The position numbers and the translations under genes are program-made. This document shows positions 22,448 to 35,379 of a stretch of 64,000 bases of DNA, in pieces. Every line of letters begins with the position of its first letter. Positions within the stretch are counted from its first letter, which is position 1. This stretch comes from Capra hircus (taxonomy: Eukaryota > Chordata > Mammalia > Artiodactyla > Bovidae): contig NC_030808.1 in NCBI RefSeq assembly GCF_001704415.2, forward strand, positions 132,695,089 to 132,759,088. Reading direction: 5' to 3'. Under the pieces are notes generated by a model. The model was given only the letters and a program-made list of their open reading frames with translations, had not been told where the DNA came from and did no database searches.

Positions 22448-23905
22448 TATAAAGATGCTAGATTTTCTGTTAAGGAGGCAAATTTCCTTACCTTTAAGCC
22501 TTGGCCTAAGGGACAAGCATCTAATTTAATGCACATCCAGTGGCCTTCTGGCTACCCTGAAAGGACAGACACTAGCAGGCACCATCTTTTCACTCCCTCT
22601 GTGGCTCACTCCAGCCAGAGGGCACCAATTTCCCACTCTCCCACTGCTTTACAGAACACCAGTATCTCACCAGTGCCCTGGCTTTTATGTCAGGTGCTCC
22701 AGTTTTTATTGTGCCACCTGGGGGATGCCACTTGATTGCCTGGCTCGGGAAGCCAGCATGGCCTATGGTACCATAGCATGGGACCATAACAATTTGAGAC
22801 AGTTCTTAGCAGGCTACCATATCCAGGGCACAGCACAGACAGAAGATCAGAAAACACTCCTAGTCTTTCAGTGAGAAGCCTATTTGCTTAACCAGGAACT
22901 TGGGCCTGAGGGGCAGGCTTCTGATTTGGCACACATCCAGAGATCAGTAGAGGCGCTCTCAGGGAATGATGACTGATGGACGCAATCTTTGAGCTTCCCC
23001 TCTGCCATACTCTGGCTCTATCTTTTAGGAAGGAGCCTATAAACTTGTCTGACACCTTGGTGACTGTGGCTGCCTCCAGGGACATCTCTGGACTGTCTGG
23101 CTCTGGTGGCCACCAGGGCTTATACTCATGGGTTCCACAGGACTGTAACCAAAGGACAAAGAATTCTTAAAGAGCTACCACTCCCAGGGCAAAGCAAGAG
23201 GCAACACACCCAAGAGCCCAGTCTGTTAAAGAAGCCTATTAGCTTAACATCACAGCTGCTGTCAGAGGGACAGAAATTCTTAATTAAGCACAGATCTAAT
23301 GGTAATCCTTTCCAGAGACCTCAAAAGGTGGGTGTTTCTTCATACTGTCTTTCTGCTGTACTTCAGAGCCCTAGGATCTCCTGGAGGGGAATTTTTATGT
23401 ATGTCTGGTGCCCTGGGTTTTGTATCTGGAGCCCTGGTTTTAGTGGCTGCCATCCAGGGAACACCTGATCACCTGGTTCTGGTGGCCAGGGGCCCTTGCA
23501 TTCCTAGGTACCATGAGACTGTGACAGCTGGAGAGACAATTCATTGTAAGCTACCAAACCAGAGCACTATGCAAACAGCAGAGTGAAATATAAACCCACC
23601 AGTCTTTCTGTGAAAAATGTCTACTTGTGTGTGCTGGAGCACTGGCTTCACATTTAGGGCCCTATGGAGGTGCTTTTAGGGAACACAAGGTGATGGATGC
23701 CATCCTTTCACTCTCACTTTGTCTTGCTTCAGCCTGCCAGAACCTCCCAGAAAGGAGTTTATATAGTTATTTAGCACCCCTGATTTTTTTTGACTGTTGC
23801 CCAGGGATATCTCCCAATCACTTAGTTCTGATGGCAAGAGGGACTTATGCTTGTGGTGCCATAAGACTTTATACATTTACATAATTTAAGAGCTACTGAT
23901 GAGAA
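22448..23905 (+). repeat. Four diverged tandem monomers in an L1 5' UTR
   Basis: A recurring landmark (AGTCTTTCTGTGA-like, then AAGCCTATTTGCTTAAC-like text, then a GGCTTCTAATT-like and CACATCTAG-like stretch) appears near 22455, 22860, 23218 and 23600. That gives a period of roughly 360-400 bp. The second half of the last three units shares CCCAGGGA, CTGGTTCTGGTGGCCAG and a GACTGTGAC-like ending. Confidence 0.65.
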
Positions 23906-23916
23906 TCTCCCACTTC

Positions 23917-24045
23917 CCTGGTGGCTCAGACGGTAAAGTGTCTGCCTGCAGTGCGGGAGACCTGGGTTTGATCCCTGGGTTGGGAAGATTCCCTGGAGAA
24001 GGACATGGCAACCCACTCCAGTACTCTTGCCTGGAAAATTCCATG
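23917..24045 (+). mobile_element. Bov-tA SINE, sense
   Basis: CTTCCCTGGTGGCTCAGACG, ACCTGGGTTTGATCCCTGGG and CAACCCACTCCAGTACTCTT appear in order, ending at AAAATTCCATGG. It is inserted at the 3' side of the L1 5' UTR. Confidence 0.88.
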
Positions 24046-26326
24046 GCTAGCTTTTAATCAGCCTGAATCTAGCTGCTGCCTGAGATCTTTCTTTTGGGAC
24101 ACTGAAAGTCTTTACATACTCTTAACTACTGGGAACCATCAAACTTAAAATAGGATGCTTGGACAAGTACAGAGGTTTGAGAGACAACCAAGAGCTAGGG
24201 CAGAGTTGAACCATAATGTTCATGTCCTATGTGAAGCCACTACTTCAAGACTGGGAGAGGTGTTTGTTTTATCTAATGCATAGAAACTAACATGGGGAGT
24301 CAAGCACAATGAAGAAAGAGAGAAATATGTTCCAAACTAAAGAACAAGGGGAAAAAATATCTTAGAAAAAAATCCTTAATGAAATAGAGATATCTGATTT
24401 ACCTGATAAAGGGTTCAAAATAAAGGTCATAAAAACCCTCACCAAACTCAGAAGAAGAATGAATACAGTGAGAACTTCAACAAAGACAGAAAATATTAAA
24501 AAAAAAAGTACTAAACAGAAGTTACAGAGTTGAAGAATACAATGATGGAATGAAATACATTAGGGGAGTTCAACAGCAGACTATATGAAGCAAAGACAGG
24601 ATGAGTGAACTCAAAGACATGGTAGTGGAATTCATACAGTCAGAGGAGCAAAAACAGAACAAAAAGAATGAAGTAGAGTGAAGACTGCTTAAACGACTTA
24701 TGGAACAGTATCAAACAGACCAACATTTGCATTACCGGGATGTGAAAAGGAGGAGAGAGAGAGAAAGAGGCAGAAGCAGAAAACTTAATTGAAATAATGG
24801 CTGAAAACATTCCTAACATGGTGAAAGAAACAGACATCCGGATCTAGGGAGCCCAGAGAATTCCCAAACAGAGTAACCCAAAGAGATCCACAGGAACACA
24901 TATTGAAGTGTAAAAAGCTAAAGACAAGAAGAGAATCTTAAAGGCAGCAAGAGGGAAAAAAAAAAAAAAAAAAAAACAACAAACTAGCTGCATACAAGGA
25001 AACCCCTGTAAGTTGATGAGTTGATTTTTCAGCAGAATTGTAGACCAGAAAGGAGCAGCATGGTATATTTAAAGTGTGGAAAGAAAACTTCTAGGCCAGA
25101 GTAGTCTACCAGGCATTGTTTTCATCAAGAACTGAAGAAGAGCTAAAGAGTTTTCCAGACAAGCAAAGCTAACAGAGTTTATTGCCACTAAACTGGCCTG
25201 ACAAGAAATAAAAGAAAAGTACTTTTTTAAAACTGAAAAAAAATAGGGCTAATTAGTAACAAGAAAACATATGAAAGTATATATCTCACTGGTAATGACA
25301 AATATATAGTAAAGAGGGTGAATTATTTATAAAATATGAAAGTTAAATATAAAAGTAGTAAAAAACAGCTATAATTAATTAGTACATATATAAAAGATGT
25401 AAACTGTGACAACAAAAAATGACAGGAGAGACCAAGAATGTAGATCTTTAGAATGCAGTTAAACTTAAGTTAAAATAAGACTGTTCTTAATATAATTTTT
25501 TATGTAAGCCCCATGGTAACCAAAAAGCAATAACCTATAAAAGATACACAAAAGATAAAGAAATCTAAGCATTACCATCAAAGTCATCACGCCATAAAGA
25601 GAACATAAGAAAGAAACAGAGAACTACAATAACAATCAGAAAACAATTTAAAAAATGGCAGTAAATACATAACTATCAATAAGTACTTTAAATGTTAATG
25701 GACTAAATTCTCCAATCAAAGGACACAACTGGCTAAATGGATAAGAAAACAGGACCTAGCTATATGATGCATACAAAAATCCACTGACTGTAAAGACATG
25801 CGCAGGCTGAAAGTGAAGGAATGGAAAATGGTTTCACGCAAATGGAAACAGAAAGCTGAGTTAGCAATACCTGTGTCAGACAAAAGACTTTATAATAAAG
25901 ACTGCAATAAGAGGGAAAGAAAGGCATTACAGAATGATATAGAGATCAACATGAGGATGTATCATTTGTAAATATTTATGCACCTCAATATATAAAACAA
26001 ATATTACCAGACTTAAATGGACAAATAGGCAGCAATACAGTAATAGTAAGATAAACTACCACACTTTCATCAATGAATACATCATTCAGATGGAAAATCA
26101 GTGAGGAAACATATCTTAAATGACATGTTAGGTCAGATGAACTTAATTGACACATATAAAACATTCCATCAAAAAGCAATAAAATACACACTCTTCACAA
26201 ATGACATGAAAGTTTCTTCAAGATAGATCATATAGTATGCTGTGAAACACATCAATAAATTCAGGAAAGTTCAAATTATATCAAGCATCTTTTCTGACAG
26301 TTGTATATAAAACTAGAAATTAATTT

Positions 26327-26601
26327 GGAGAAGGCAATGGCACGCCACTCCAGTACTCTTGCCTGGAAAATCCCATGGACAGAGGAGCCTGGTAGGCTGC
26401 AGTCCATGGGGTCGCTGAGGGTCGGACATGACTGAGTGACTTCACTTTCACTTTTCACTTTCATGCACTGGAGAAGGAAATGGCAACCCACTCCAGTGTT
26501 CTTGCCTGGAGAATCCCAGGGACTGGGGAGCCTGGTGGGCTGCCGTCTATGGGGTCGCACAGAGTCGGACATGACTGAAATGACTTAGCAGCAGCAGCAG
26601 C
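26327..26601 (+). mobile_element. Bov-A2 SINE, sense, two monomers
   Basis: Two Bov-A units are joined by the linker TTCACTTTCACTTTTCACTT, ending in AGCAGCAGCAGCAGC. AATTAATT flanks both sides (within 26317-26326 and 26602-26609), consistent with a short target-site duplication. Confidence 0.9.
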
Positions 26602-26865
26602 AATTAATTGCAAGACGAAAACTAGGAAATTCTCAAATATGTAGCAATTAAACAACATGATACTGAACAACCAACGTGTCAGAAATATAAGAAAGCAAAA
26701 AATACCTTGAGATAAATGAGAATCAAAATACAACATATCAAAACTTACAGGATGCAGTGAAAGCTGTTCTAAGGGGAAAATTCATAGTGATAAATGCTTG
26801 TATCAAAACCCAAGAAAAATCTCAAATAAATAACTGAATTTTAATCCTCCAGCAACTAGAGAGAG

Positions 26866-27090
26866 TGGACGTAGGAGCCTGGTAGGCTGCAGTCATGGGG
26901 TCGTGAAGAGTCAGACACGACTGAGTGACTTCACTTTCACTTTTCACTTTCATGCACTGGAGAAGGAAATGGCAACCGACTCCAATGTTCTTGCCTGGAG
27001 AATCCCAGGGATGGCGGAGCCTGGTAGGTTGCCATCTATGGGGTTGCACAGAGTCGGACACAACTGAAACAACTTAGCAACAGCAGCAGA
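26866..27090 (+). mobile_element. Bov-A2 SINE, sense
   Basis: This has the same two-unit layout as its neighbour, with the first unit truncated (GGAGCCTGGTAGGCTGCAGT start) and ending AACTTAGCAACAGCAGC. It is inserted within the first copy of the duplicated L1 ORF2 segment, and is absent from the second copy. Confidence 0.88.
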
Positions 27091-27335
27091 ACAAATGAAA
27101 CCCAAAAGTATTAGAAGGAAAGAAACAACAAAGATCAGAGTGGAACTAAATTTAAAAAAGCTTAAAAAGACAATAAAAAGTCAATGGAACTAAGAGCTGG
27201 TCCTTTGAAAAGATGAACAAAATTGATAAACCTGCAGCTATACTCTCAAAAAGAGAGAGAGAAGTCAAACAAAACCAGAAGTGAAAGAGAAAACATTAAT
27301 AGTGATAGTACTGAAACACAGGATTATAGGAGGCT

Positions 27336-27611
27336 GCTGCTGCTACTGCTGCTAAGTCGCTTCAGTCACGTCCGACTCCGTGCGACCCCACAGACGGAAG
27401 CCCACCAGGCTCCCCAGTCCCTGGGATTCTCCAGGCAAGAAAACTGGAGTGGGTTGCCATTTCCTTCTCCAAGGCATAAAAGCGAAAAGTGAAAGGGAAG
27501 TTGCTTAGTCATGTCCGACTCTTAGCGACCCCATGGACAGCCTACCAGGCTCCTCCATCCATGGGATTTTCCAGGCAAGAATACTGGAGTGGGGTGCCAT
27601 TGCCTTCTCCT
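27336..27611 (-). mobile_element. Bov-A2 SINE, antisense, with 12-bp TSD
   Basis: An antisense Bov-A dimer starts at GCTGCTGCTACTGCTGCTAA and ends at GCCATTGCCTTCTCC. The duplication TTATAGGAGGCT is at 27324-27335 and 27612-27623. Confidence 0.92.
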
Positions 27612-29579
27612 TTATAGGAGGCTACTATGAACAATTACACACCAACAAACTTGACAACCTAGAAAAAAATGGATAAACTCCTAGAAACATACAACCTACC
27701 AAGACTTGAATTATGAAAAAAAGAAAATCTGAACAGTCCAATTACTAGTAAGGTGATTGAATCAGTAATGAAAAACCTCCCAACAAATAAAAGCCTAGGA
27801 CCAGATTTACTAGTGAATTCTATAAAACATCTATAAAGATTTAACACTGGTTCTCCCACACTATTCTAAAAGACAGGAGAAGAAGGAATATCTGAACTAA
27901 TTTTGAGGCGAACATAAACCCCAAATAACAAAATCAGACAAGGATGCCACAAGAAAATTACAGGCCAATATTTCTGATAATTATAGACAAAAAAACCTCA
28001 ATAAAATGTTAGTAAACCAAATGCAACAACAAAATAAAAGGATCATAAACCAAGATTCAGTTCAGTTCAACATCTGCAAATCAATCAAGGTGACACCACA
28101 TTAACAAAAGGAAGGGTAACATATGATCATCTGAATAGATGTGGAAAAAGCATTTTACAAAATTCAACATCCATTAATTATGAAAACTGCCAAGAAAGTG
28201 GGTATAGTGGGAACATATCTCAACATAATTAGGGCCATAGTGATAAATGCATATATCAAAATCCAACAAATATCTCAAACAAACAGCTGAACTTTAATCC
28301 TCCAGGAACTAGAAACAGCAGAAAAAAATGAAACTCAAAAGTAATAGAAGGAAGGAAACAACAAAGATCAGAGTGGAAATAAATGAAAAAGAGATTAAAA
28401 AGATAATAAAAAGCGAATGAAACTAAGAGCTGGTTCTTTGAAAAGATGAAGCTTTTGAGCTAACATCATACTCAATGGTGAGAAGCTAGAAGGTTTTCCT
28501 CTAAGAGCAAGAACAAGAAAAGGGTACTCACTCTGGCTACTTTTATTCAATGTAGTACTGGAAGTCCTAGCTGGGACAGTTAGGCAAGAGAAATAAATAA
28601 AAGATAACCAAATCTAAAATGAAGAATTAAACTGTCACTAGGTGCAGATAATATTATATATAGAAAACCTTAAAGACTTTACCCAGAGACTGTTGAAAAC
28701 TAATAAACACAACAAAATTGCAAGATACAAAATCAATATACAGAAATCTTTGGCATTTCTACACGGTAACAATGAACTGGCAGAAAGAGAAATTAACAAA
28801 TCAATTAACCACTGCATCAAGAATGAAATAAAATATCTGGAAATAAATTTAAACAAAGAGGTGAAAGATCTGTGTACTGAAAAATCATAGGACACTGATG
28901 AATGAAATTGAAGCTACATAAAAATTGAGATATTTCATTCTAATGGACTGGAATAATTAATGTTGTCAAAATGTCCCTACTAACCAAACTCATCTACAGA
29001 TTAAATGCAATTCCTATAAAAATTCCAATGACATTTTCCACATGAATAAAACAATCCTAAAATTTGTATGGAATCATACAAGATCCCAACTTGTCAAAGC
29101 AAACTTGAGCAAGAAGAACAAAACGGGAGCATTACATTACCTCATTTCAAATTCTACTACAACACTATAATAATCAAAATAGTAGCTGTCACAAAAATAG
29201 ACATGTAGATTAGTGGGACAGAATAGGGCCCTGAAATCAATCTACACATATATGATCAATTGATTTATAACAAAGGAGCCAAGAATATATAACAATATAC
29301 AATGGGGGAAAGAATAATCTGTTCAATAATGGGTATTGTGAAGAATGGACAGCTTGATGGAAAACAAAACAAAACTGCACCGCTGTCCTATGTTACACAG
29401 AAACCAACTCAAAATGGATTAAACACTTGAGTATAAGACCTGAAACCAAGCTTCTAGGCTGTGATCTCCTTGACATTGGTCTTGGCAATATTTTTTTGGG
29501 TCTGACACCAAAAGCAAACCAATAAAATAAAAAATACATGAGTCAGCTACATCAAACTAAAAAGCTTCTGCACAGCAAA

Positions 29580-29724
29580 AGTGAGGTGAGATGAAGTCGC
29601 TCAGTCGTGTCCGACTCTTTGTGACCCCATGGACTGTAGCCTACCAGGCTCCTCCGTCCATGGGATTTTCCAGGCAAGAGTACTGGAGTGGGTTGCCATT
29701 TCCTTCTCCAGAGAAACAGAGTTA
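29580..29724 (-). mobile_element. Bov-A type SINE, antisense, with about 16-bp TSD
   Basis: GTGAGGTGAGATGAAGTCGC through GGGTTGCCATTTCCTTCTCC is present. The flanking text AGCTTCTGCACAGCAAA (29563-29579) recurs with one base lost as AGCTCTGCACAGCAAA (near 29727-29742). Confidence 0.88.
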
Positions 29725-30833
29725 GAAGCTCTGCACAGCAAAGGAAACCATCAAATAAAATAAAAAGACAACCTACTGAATAAAATATTTGCAAATTACA
29801 TAGCTGATAAGGCATTAATATTCAAAATATATAAAGAACTTATAAAATTCAACAGCAAAAAAAAAAAAGAAAAAAAACTGAAAAAATGGCAGAGGATCTT
29901 AATAGATATTTTCCCAGGAAGAGATAAGAATGGGGGGAAAAAGATACAAATACCCAACAGGTACATGAAAAGATGCTGAACATCACTAATTATCAGGGAA
30001 ATGAAAATCAAAATCACAATGAGACACCTCATACCTGTCAGAATGACTGTTATCAAAAAGACAACTGTTGGCACGGATGTGAAGAAAAGGGAATCCTTGT
30101 GTACTGTGAAATGTAAATTAGTGCAGCCACTATGGAACACAGTAGAGAGTCCCTTAAAAAACTGCAAATAGAACTAACATATGATCTAGCAGTTCCACTT
30201 CTGGGTATTTATCAAAAGAAAAAACAACATCCCTAAAGGTATTTACCCCCTTGTTCACTGTGTAGCTAATATATGGAAACAACCTGTATGTCCATCAATG
30301 GATGAACAAGTAAAGAAAATATGGTATATACACATAATGGAATATTATTCAGCTATAAAAAATGAAATATTGCCATTTGTGACATGGATGGACATTGAGG
30401 GCATTATGTAAGTGAGTTAAGTCAGATCGAGAAAGGTAAATCCTGTATGATCCTTAAATTTCTTACACATGGATTTAAAGACCACCACCACCACCTCCAC
30501 CAAAACCCAAAGTCAAGAGATCACGCATAAAGAGAACATATTGGTGTTTGCCAGAGATGGAGGGTAGAGAGTGTGTGAAATGGCTTAAGGGGGTCAAATA
30601 TTACAAACTTCTAATTATAACTCCTAAGGATATAATATATGGTATGGTACCTAGAGTCTATAACACTGTATTGCATATTTGAAAGGTGCTAAATGAGTAG
30701 ATCTTAGAAGTTCTCATCACAAGAAAAGTGTAACTGTATATAGTGACAGATTAAGCAGATTCATTGAAATGATCTTTTTGAAGCATGTAAGAACAGTGAA
30801 TAATGAAGTACATCAGAAATTAAATTAATGGAA

Positions 30834-31353
30834 AGTTATGACCAACCTAGATAGCATATTAAAAAGCAGAGATATTACTTTGCCAACAAAGGCCCGTCTA
30901 GTCAAGGCAATGGTTTTTCCAGTAGTCATGTATGGATCGGAGAGTTGGACTGTGAAGAAAGCTGAGCACCAAAGATTTGATGCTTTTGAACTGTGGTGTT
31001 GGAGAAGACTCTTGAGAGTCCCTTGGACTTCAAGGAGATCCAACCAGTTCATTCCAGAGGAGATCAGTCCTGGGTATTCATTGGAAGGACCGATGCTGAG
31101 GCTGAAACTCCAACACTTCGGCCACCTCATGCGAAGAGTTGACTCATTGGAAAAGACTCTGATGCTGGGAGGGATTGGGGACAGGAGGAGAAGGGGACGA
31201 CAGAGGATGAGATGGCTGGATGGCATCACTGACTTGATGGACGTGAGTCTGGGTGAACTCTGGGAGTTGGTGATGGACAGGGAGGCCTGGCGTGCTGCAA
31301 TTCATGGGGTCGCAAAGAGCTGGACACAACTGAGTGACTGAACTGAACTGAAC
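30834..31353 (+). mobile_element. BovB 3' fragment, sense, in L1 3' UTR
   Basis: This runs from AAAGTTATGACCAACCTAGA (protein KVMTNLDSILKSRDITLP) to GTGACTGAACTGAACTGAAC. The C-terminal frame stays open to the end (GELWELVMDREAWRAAIHGV). L1 3' UTR text resumes afterwards (GGGTCAATTATACCT). Confidence 0.88.
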
Positions 31354-31494
31354 AGGGTCAATTATACCTAAAAAAGGAAGGAAAAAAGGAGATGGAAAAG
31401 GAAAAAGAAAAGACACAAACTGCAACTATGGTAATTTGATATGAGGCCAGTCTTTTTTCCTGGGGGGAGGTAAGCAAAGAGACTTTATATGGAA

Positions 31495-34451
31495 GAACTA
31501 CCCAGGTCAGTAGGTGCCCAATATGCTACTGGAGGTCAGTAGAGAAAAAACTCCAGAAAGAATGAAGGGATGGAGCCAAAGCAAAAACAATACCCAGTTG
31601 TGGATGTGACTGGTGATAGAAGCAAGGTCCAATGCTGTAAAGAGCAATATTGCATAGGAACCTGGAATGTCCGGTCCATGAATCAAGGCAAAGTGGAAGT
31701 GGTCAAACAGGAGATGGCAAAAGTGAATGTAGACATTCTAGGAATCAGCGAACTAAGATGGACTGGAATGGGTGAATTTAACTCAGATGACCATTATATC
31801 TACTACTGTGGGCAGGAATCCCTCAGAAGAAATGGAGTAGCCATCATGGTCAACAAAAGAGTCTGAAATGCAGTACTTGCATGCAATCTCAAAAACCACA
31901 GAATGATCTCTGTTCGTTTCCAAGGCAAACCATTCAATATCACGGTAATCCAAGCCTATGCCCCAACCAGTAATGCTGAAGAAGCTGAAGTTGAACAGTT
32001 CTATGAAGACCTATAAGACCTTCTAGAACTAACATCCCCAAAAGATGTCCTTTTCATTATAGGGGCCTGGAATACAAAAGTAGGAAGTCAAGAAACACCT
32101 GGGGTAACAGGCAAATTTGGCCTTGGAATGCGGAGTGAAGCAGGGCAAAGACTAATAAAAGTTTTGCCAAGAAAATGCACTGGTCACAGCAAACACCCTC
32201 TTCCAACAACACAAGAGAAGACTCTACACATGGACATCACCAGATGGTCAACACCAAAATCAGACTGATTATATTCTTTGCAGCCAAAGATGGGGAAGCC
32301 CTCTACAGTCAGCAAAAACAAGACCGGGAGCTGACTGTGGCTCAGATCATGAACTCCTTATTGCCAAATTCAGACTTAAATAGAAGAAAATAGGGAAAAC
32401 CACTAGACCATTCAGGTATGACCTAAATAAAATCCCTTTTGATTATACAGTGGAAGTGAGAAATAGATTTAAGGGACTAGATCTCATAGAGTGCCTGATG
32501 AACTATGGACGGAGGTTCGTGACGTTGTACAGGAGACAGGGATCAAGACCATCCCCATGGAAAAGAAATGCAAAAATGCAAAATGGCTGTGAAAGAAGAG
32601 AAGCAAAAAGCAAAGGAGAAAAGGAAAAATATAAGCATCTGAATGCAGAGTTCCAGAGAATAGCAAGAAGAGATAAGAAAGCCTTCCTCAGCGATCAATG
32701 CAAAGAAATAGAGGAAAACAACAGATTGGGAAAGACTAGAGATCTCTTCAAGAAAATCAGAGATACCAAGGGAATATTTCATGCAAAGATGGGCTCGATA
32801 AAGGACAGAAATGGTATGGACCTAACAGAAGCAGAAGATATTAAGAAGAGGTGGCAAGAATACACAGAAGAACTGTACAAAAAAGATCTTCACGACCCAG
32901 ATAATCACGATGGTGTGATCACTCACCTAGAGCCAGACATCTTGGAATGTGAAGTCAAGTGGGCCTTAGAGAGCATCACTATGAACAAAGCTAGTGGAGG
33001 TGATGGAATTCCAGTTCAGCTATTTCAAATCCTGCAAGATAATGCTGTGAAAGTGCTGCACTCAATATACCAGCCAATTTGGAAAACTCAGCAGTGGCCA
33101 CAGGACTGAAAAAGGTCAGTTTTCATTCCAATCCCAAAGAAAGACAATGCCAAAGAATGTTCAAACTACCACACAGTTGCATTCATCTCACAAACTAGTA
33201 AAGTAATGCTCAAAATTCTCCAAGCCAGGCTTCAGCAATACATGAACCGTGAACTTCCAGACGTTCAAGCTGGCTTTAGAAAAGGCAGAGGAACCAGAGA
33301 TCAAATTGCCAACATCCGCTGGATCATGGAAAAAGCAAGAGAGTTCCAGAAGAACATCTATTTCTGCTTTATTGACTCTGCCAAAGCCTTTGACTGTGTG
33401 GATCACAATAAACTGTGGAACATTCTGAAAGAGATGGGAATACCAGACCACCTGACCTGCCTCTTGAGAAACCTACATGCAGGTCAGGAAGCAACAGTTA
33501 GAACTGGACATGGAACAACAGACTGGTTCCAATTAGGAAAAGGAGTACGTCAAGGCTGTATATTGTCACCCTGCTTATTTACCTTCTATGCAGAGTACAT
33601 CATGAGAAACGCTGGGCTAGAAGAAGCACAAGCTGGAATCAAGATTGCTGGGAGAAATATCAATAACCTCAGATATGCAGATGACACCACCCTTATGGCA
33701 GAAAGTGAAGAGGAACTAAAAAGCCTCTTGATGAAAGTGAAAGAGGAGAGTGAAAAAGTAGGCTTAAAGCTCAACATTCAGAAAACAAAGATCATGGCAT
33801 CTGGTCCCATCACTTCATGGGAAATAAATGGGGAAACAGTGGAAACAGTGGCAGACTTTATTTTTCTTTATTTCTCCAAAATCACTGCAGATGGTGATTG
33901 CTGCCATGAAATTAAAAGACGCTTACTCCTTGGAAGAAAAGTTATGACCTACCTAGATAGTATATTGAAAAGCAGAGACATTACTTTGCCAACAAAGGTC
34001 CGTCTAGTCAAGGCTATGGTTTTTCCAGTGGTCATGTATGGATGTGAGAGTTGGACTGTGAAGAAAGCTGAGCACCGAAGAATTGATGGTTTTGAACTGT
34101 GGTGTTGGAGAACACTCTTGAGAGTCCCTTGGAGTGCAAGGATCCAACCAGTTCATTTTAAAGATCAGTCCTGGGTATTCTTTGGAAGGAATGATGCTAA
34201 AGCGGAAACTCCAGTACTTTGCCCACCTCATGAGAAGAGTTGACTCATTGGAAAAGACTCTGATGCTGGGAGGGATTGGGGGCAGGAGGAGAAGGGGACG
34301 ACTGAGGATGAGATGGCTGGATGGCCTCACAGACTCGATGGACGTGAGTTTGCGTGAACTCTGGGAGTGGGTGATAGACAGGGAGGGCTGGCGTGCTGCA
34401 ATTTATGGGGTCACAAGGAGTTGGAGATGACTGAGTGACTAAACTGAACTG
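31495..34451 (+). mobile_element. Near full-length BovB LINE, decayed
   Basis: This starts in the BovB 5' region (about TACCCAGGTCAGTAGGTGCC) and ends at AACTGAACTGAT. It includes the endonuclease N-terminus: IGTWNVRSMNQGK at about 31650 and ISELRWTGMG with its conserved Glu. The RT palm LRYADDTTLM is also present. Stops occur at 31864-31866 (TGA where Arg is normal), in the RT linker, and at 33107-33109 (TGA at a normally Trp codon). Small indels also shift the frame, for example near 34137-34160. It is older than, or more decayed than, the copy at 16753. Confidence 0.85.
33206..34243 (+). pseudogene. BovB reverse transcriptase remnant, 345 codons open
   Basis: This is the second-longest BovB frame. 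It covers LPDVQAGFRKGRG, motif A (FCFIDSAKAFDCVDH), QGCILSPCLF and the palm YADD, and ends after a frameshift near 34137. The ATG at 33206 falls inside the RT domain, so it is not a genuine start. It is a fragment of the BovB at 31495-34451. Confidence 0.85.
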
Positions 34452-35379
34452 ATAGTTGATTTATAATATTGTGTTAAGGTATACAGCAAAGTGTCAGATA
34501 TATGCATTTTTCAGAGTATTTTCCATTACAGGTGATTAAATATATAATATATTCTGACTAGAGTGATGTGAATTTATTTCTGGATCTGCCCATTTTTTGA
34601 CTTTTTGAGTTGTATGAACTATTTATACATTTTGGAAATTGACCCCTGGTTAGTTCCATTATTTGCAAATGTTTTCTCCCATTCCGTAAGTTTTTTTCAT
34701 TTTGTTAATGGCTTCTTTTGCTGTGCAAGAGCTTTTAAGTTTTATTAGGTCCCCTTTACTTATTTTTGCTTTTCTTTCTCTTGCCTTGGGAGACTGATCT
34801 AAGAAAATACTGCTACAACTTATGTCAGAGGATGTTCTGCCCAAGTTAAGAGGTCAGTCATTGAAGCCTGTACTTTCAAAGGCTTGGAGTCAGAAAAAAA
34901 TTAGCGTAATAATTTACTGTGGTTAAAAAGACCATTACATTTGCTTCTAAATCAGTTATTATTTGAGAGTTTCTTTAGAGCCCAGAAAATGTCACTTGCC
35001 ACAAGCATAACCAGTTTTCTCAGTACTTGTTATTATTTATTTTCCAACATCCTCATGTATGGTCTCAGCACCTTTGTTGAGAATCAATCGACCATAAATG
35101 CATGAGTTTATTTCTGGTTTCTCTATTCTGTTCTATTAGTGTATGTGTGTATGTATGTTTTTATGCAATACAATGCTGTTTTACTATAGCTTTGTAGTAT
35201 ATTTTGAAATCAAGTAGTGTGATGCCTCCAGTTTTATTTTGTTCCTTAAGATGGCTTTGTGTTCTTTTCTAGGACTATAGGAATTTTAGAATTGTTCTTT
35301 TATTTTTATGAAAAATTTCATAGGAATTTTGATAAGTATTGCATTTCATCTATAGATAACTTTGAGAAGCATTTCTTTT

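Larger units (their letters stand above)
22310..31425 (+). mobile_element. Long plus-strand L1 with tandem 5' UTR monomers and nested SINEs
   Basis: In order this shows a 5' UTR (about 22310-24060), ORF1-like text (about 24350-24980), the endonuclease start of ORF2 (about 25680, AAATGTTAATGGACTAAATT), RT region (about 27900-28700), ORF2 end (about 29900-30420, GGTATATACACATAATGGAA), 3' UTR, and an A-rich end near 31425. SINEs lie at 23917, 26327, 26866, 27336 and 29580, and a BovB tail at 30834-31353. The frames are full of stops. It faces away from the minus-strand L1 that ends at 22290, and it is antisense to PPP2R3A. Confidence 0.75.

Noticed and set aside
22403..23586. Several 65-120 codon frames in a relatively GC-richer block, considered as a possible gene
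   Set aside because: They fall in the tandem monomers of an L1 5' UTR, change frame from unit to unit and show no protein motif.
22448..23905. Regularly spaced repeats considered as a CRISPR-like array
   Set aside because: The period is 360-400 bp, the repeats are diverged and the context is L1 in a mammalian intron.
26590..27360. CAG/CTG runs (near 26590, 27080 and 27335) as expandable trinucleotide repeats
   Set aside because: They are the usual short GCAGCAGCAGC end of Bov-A2 SINEs with only a few units.
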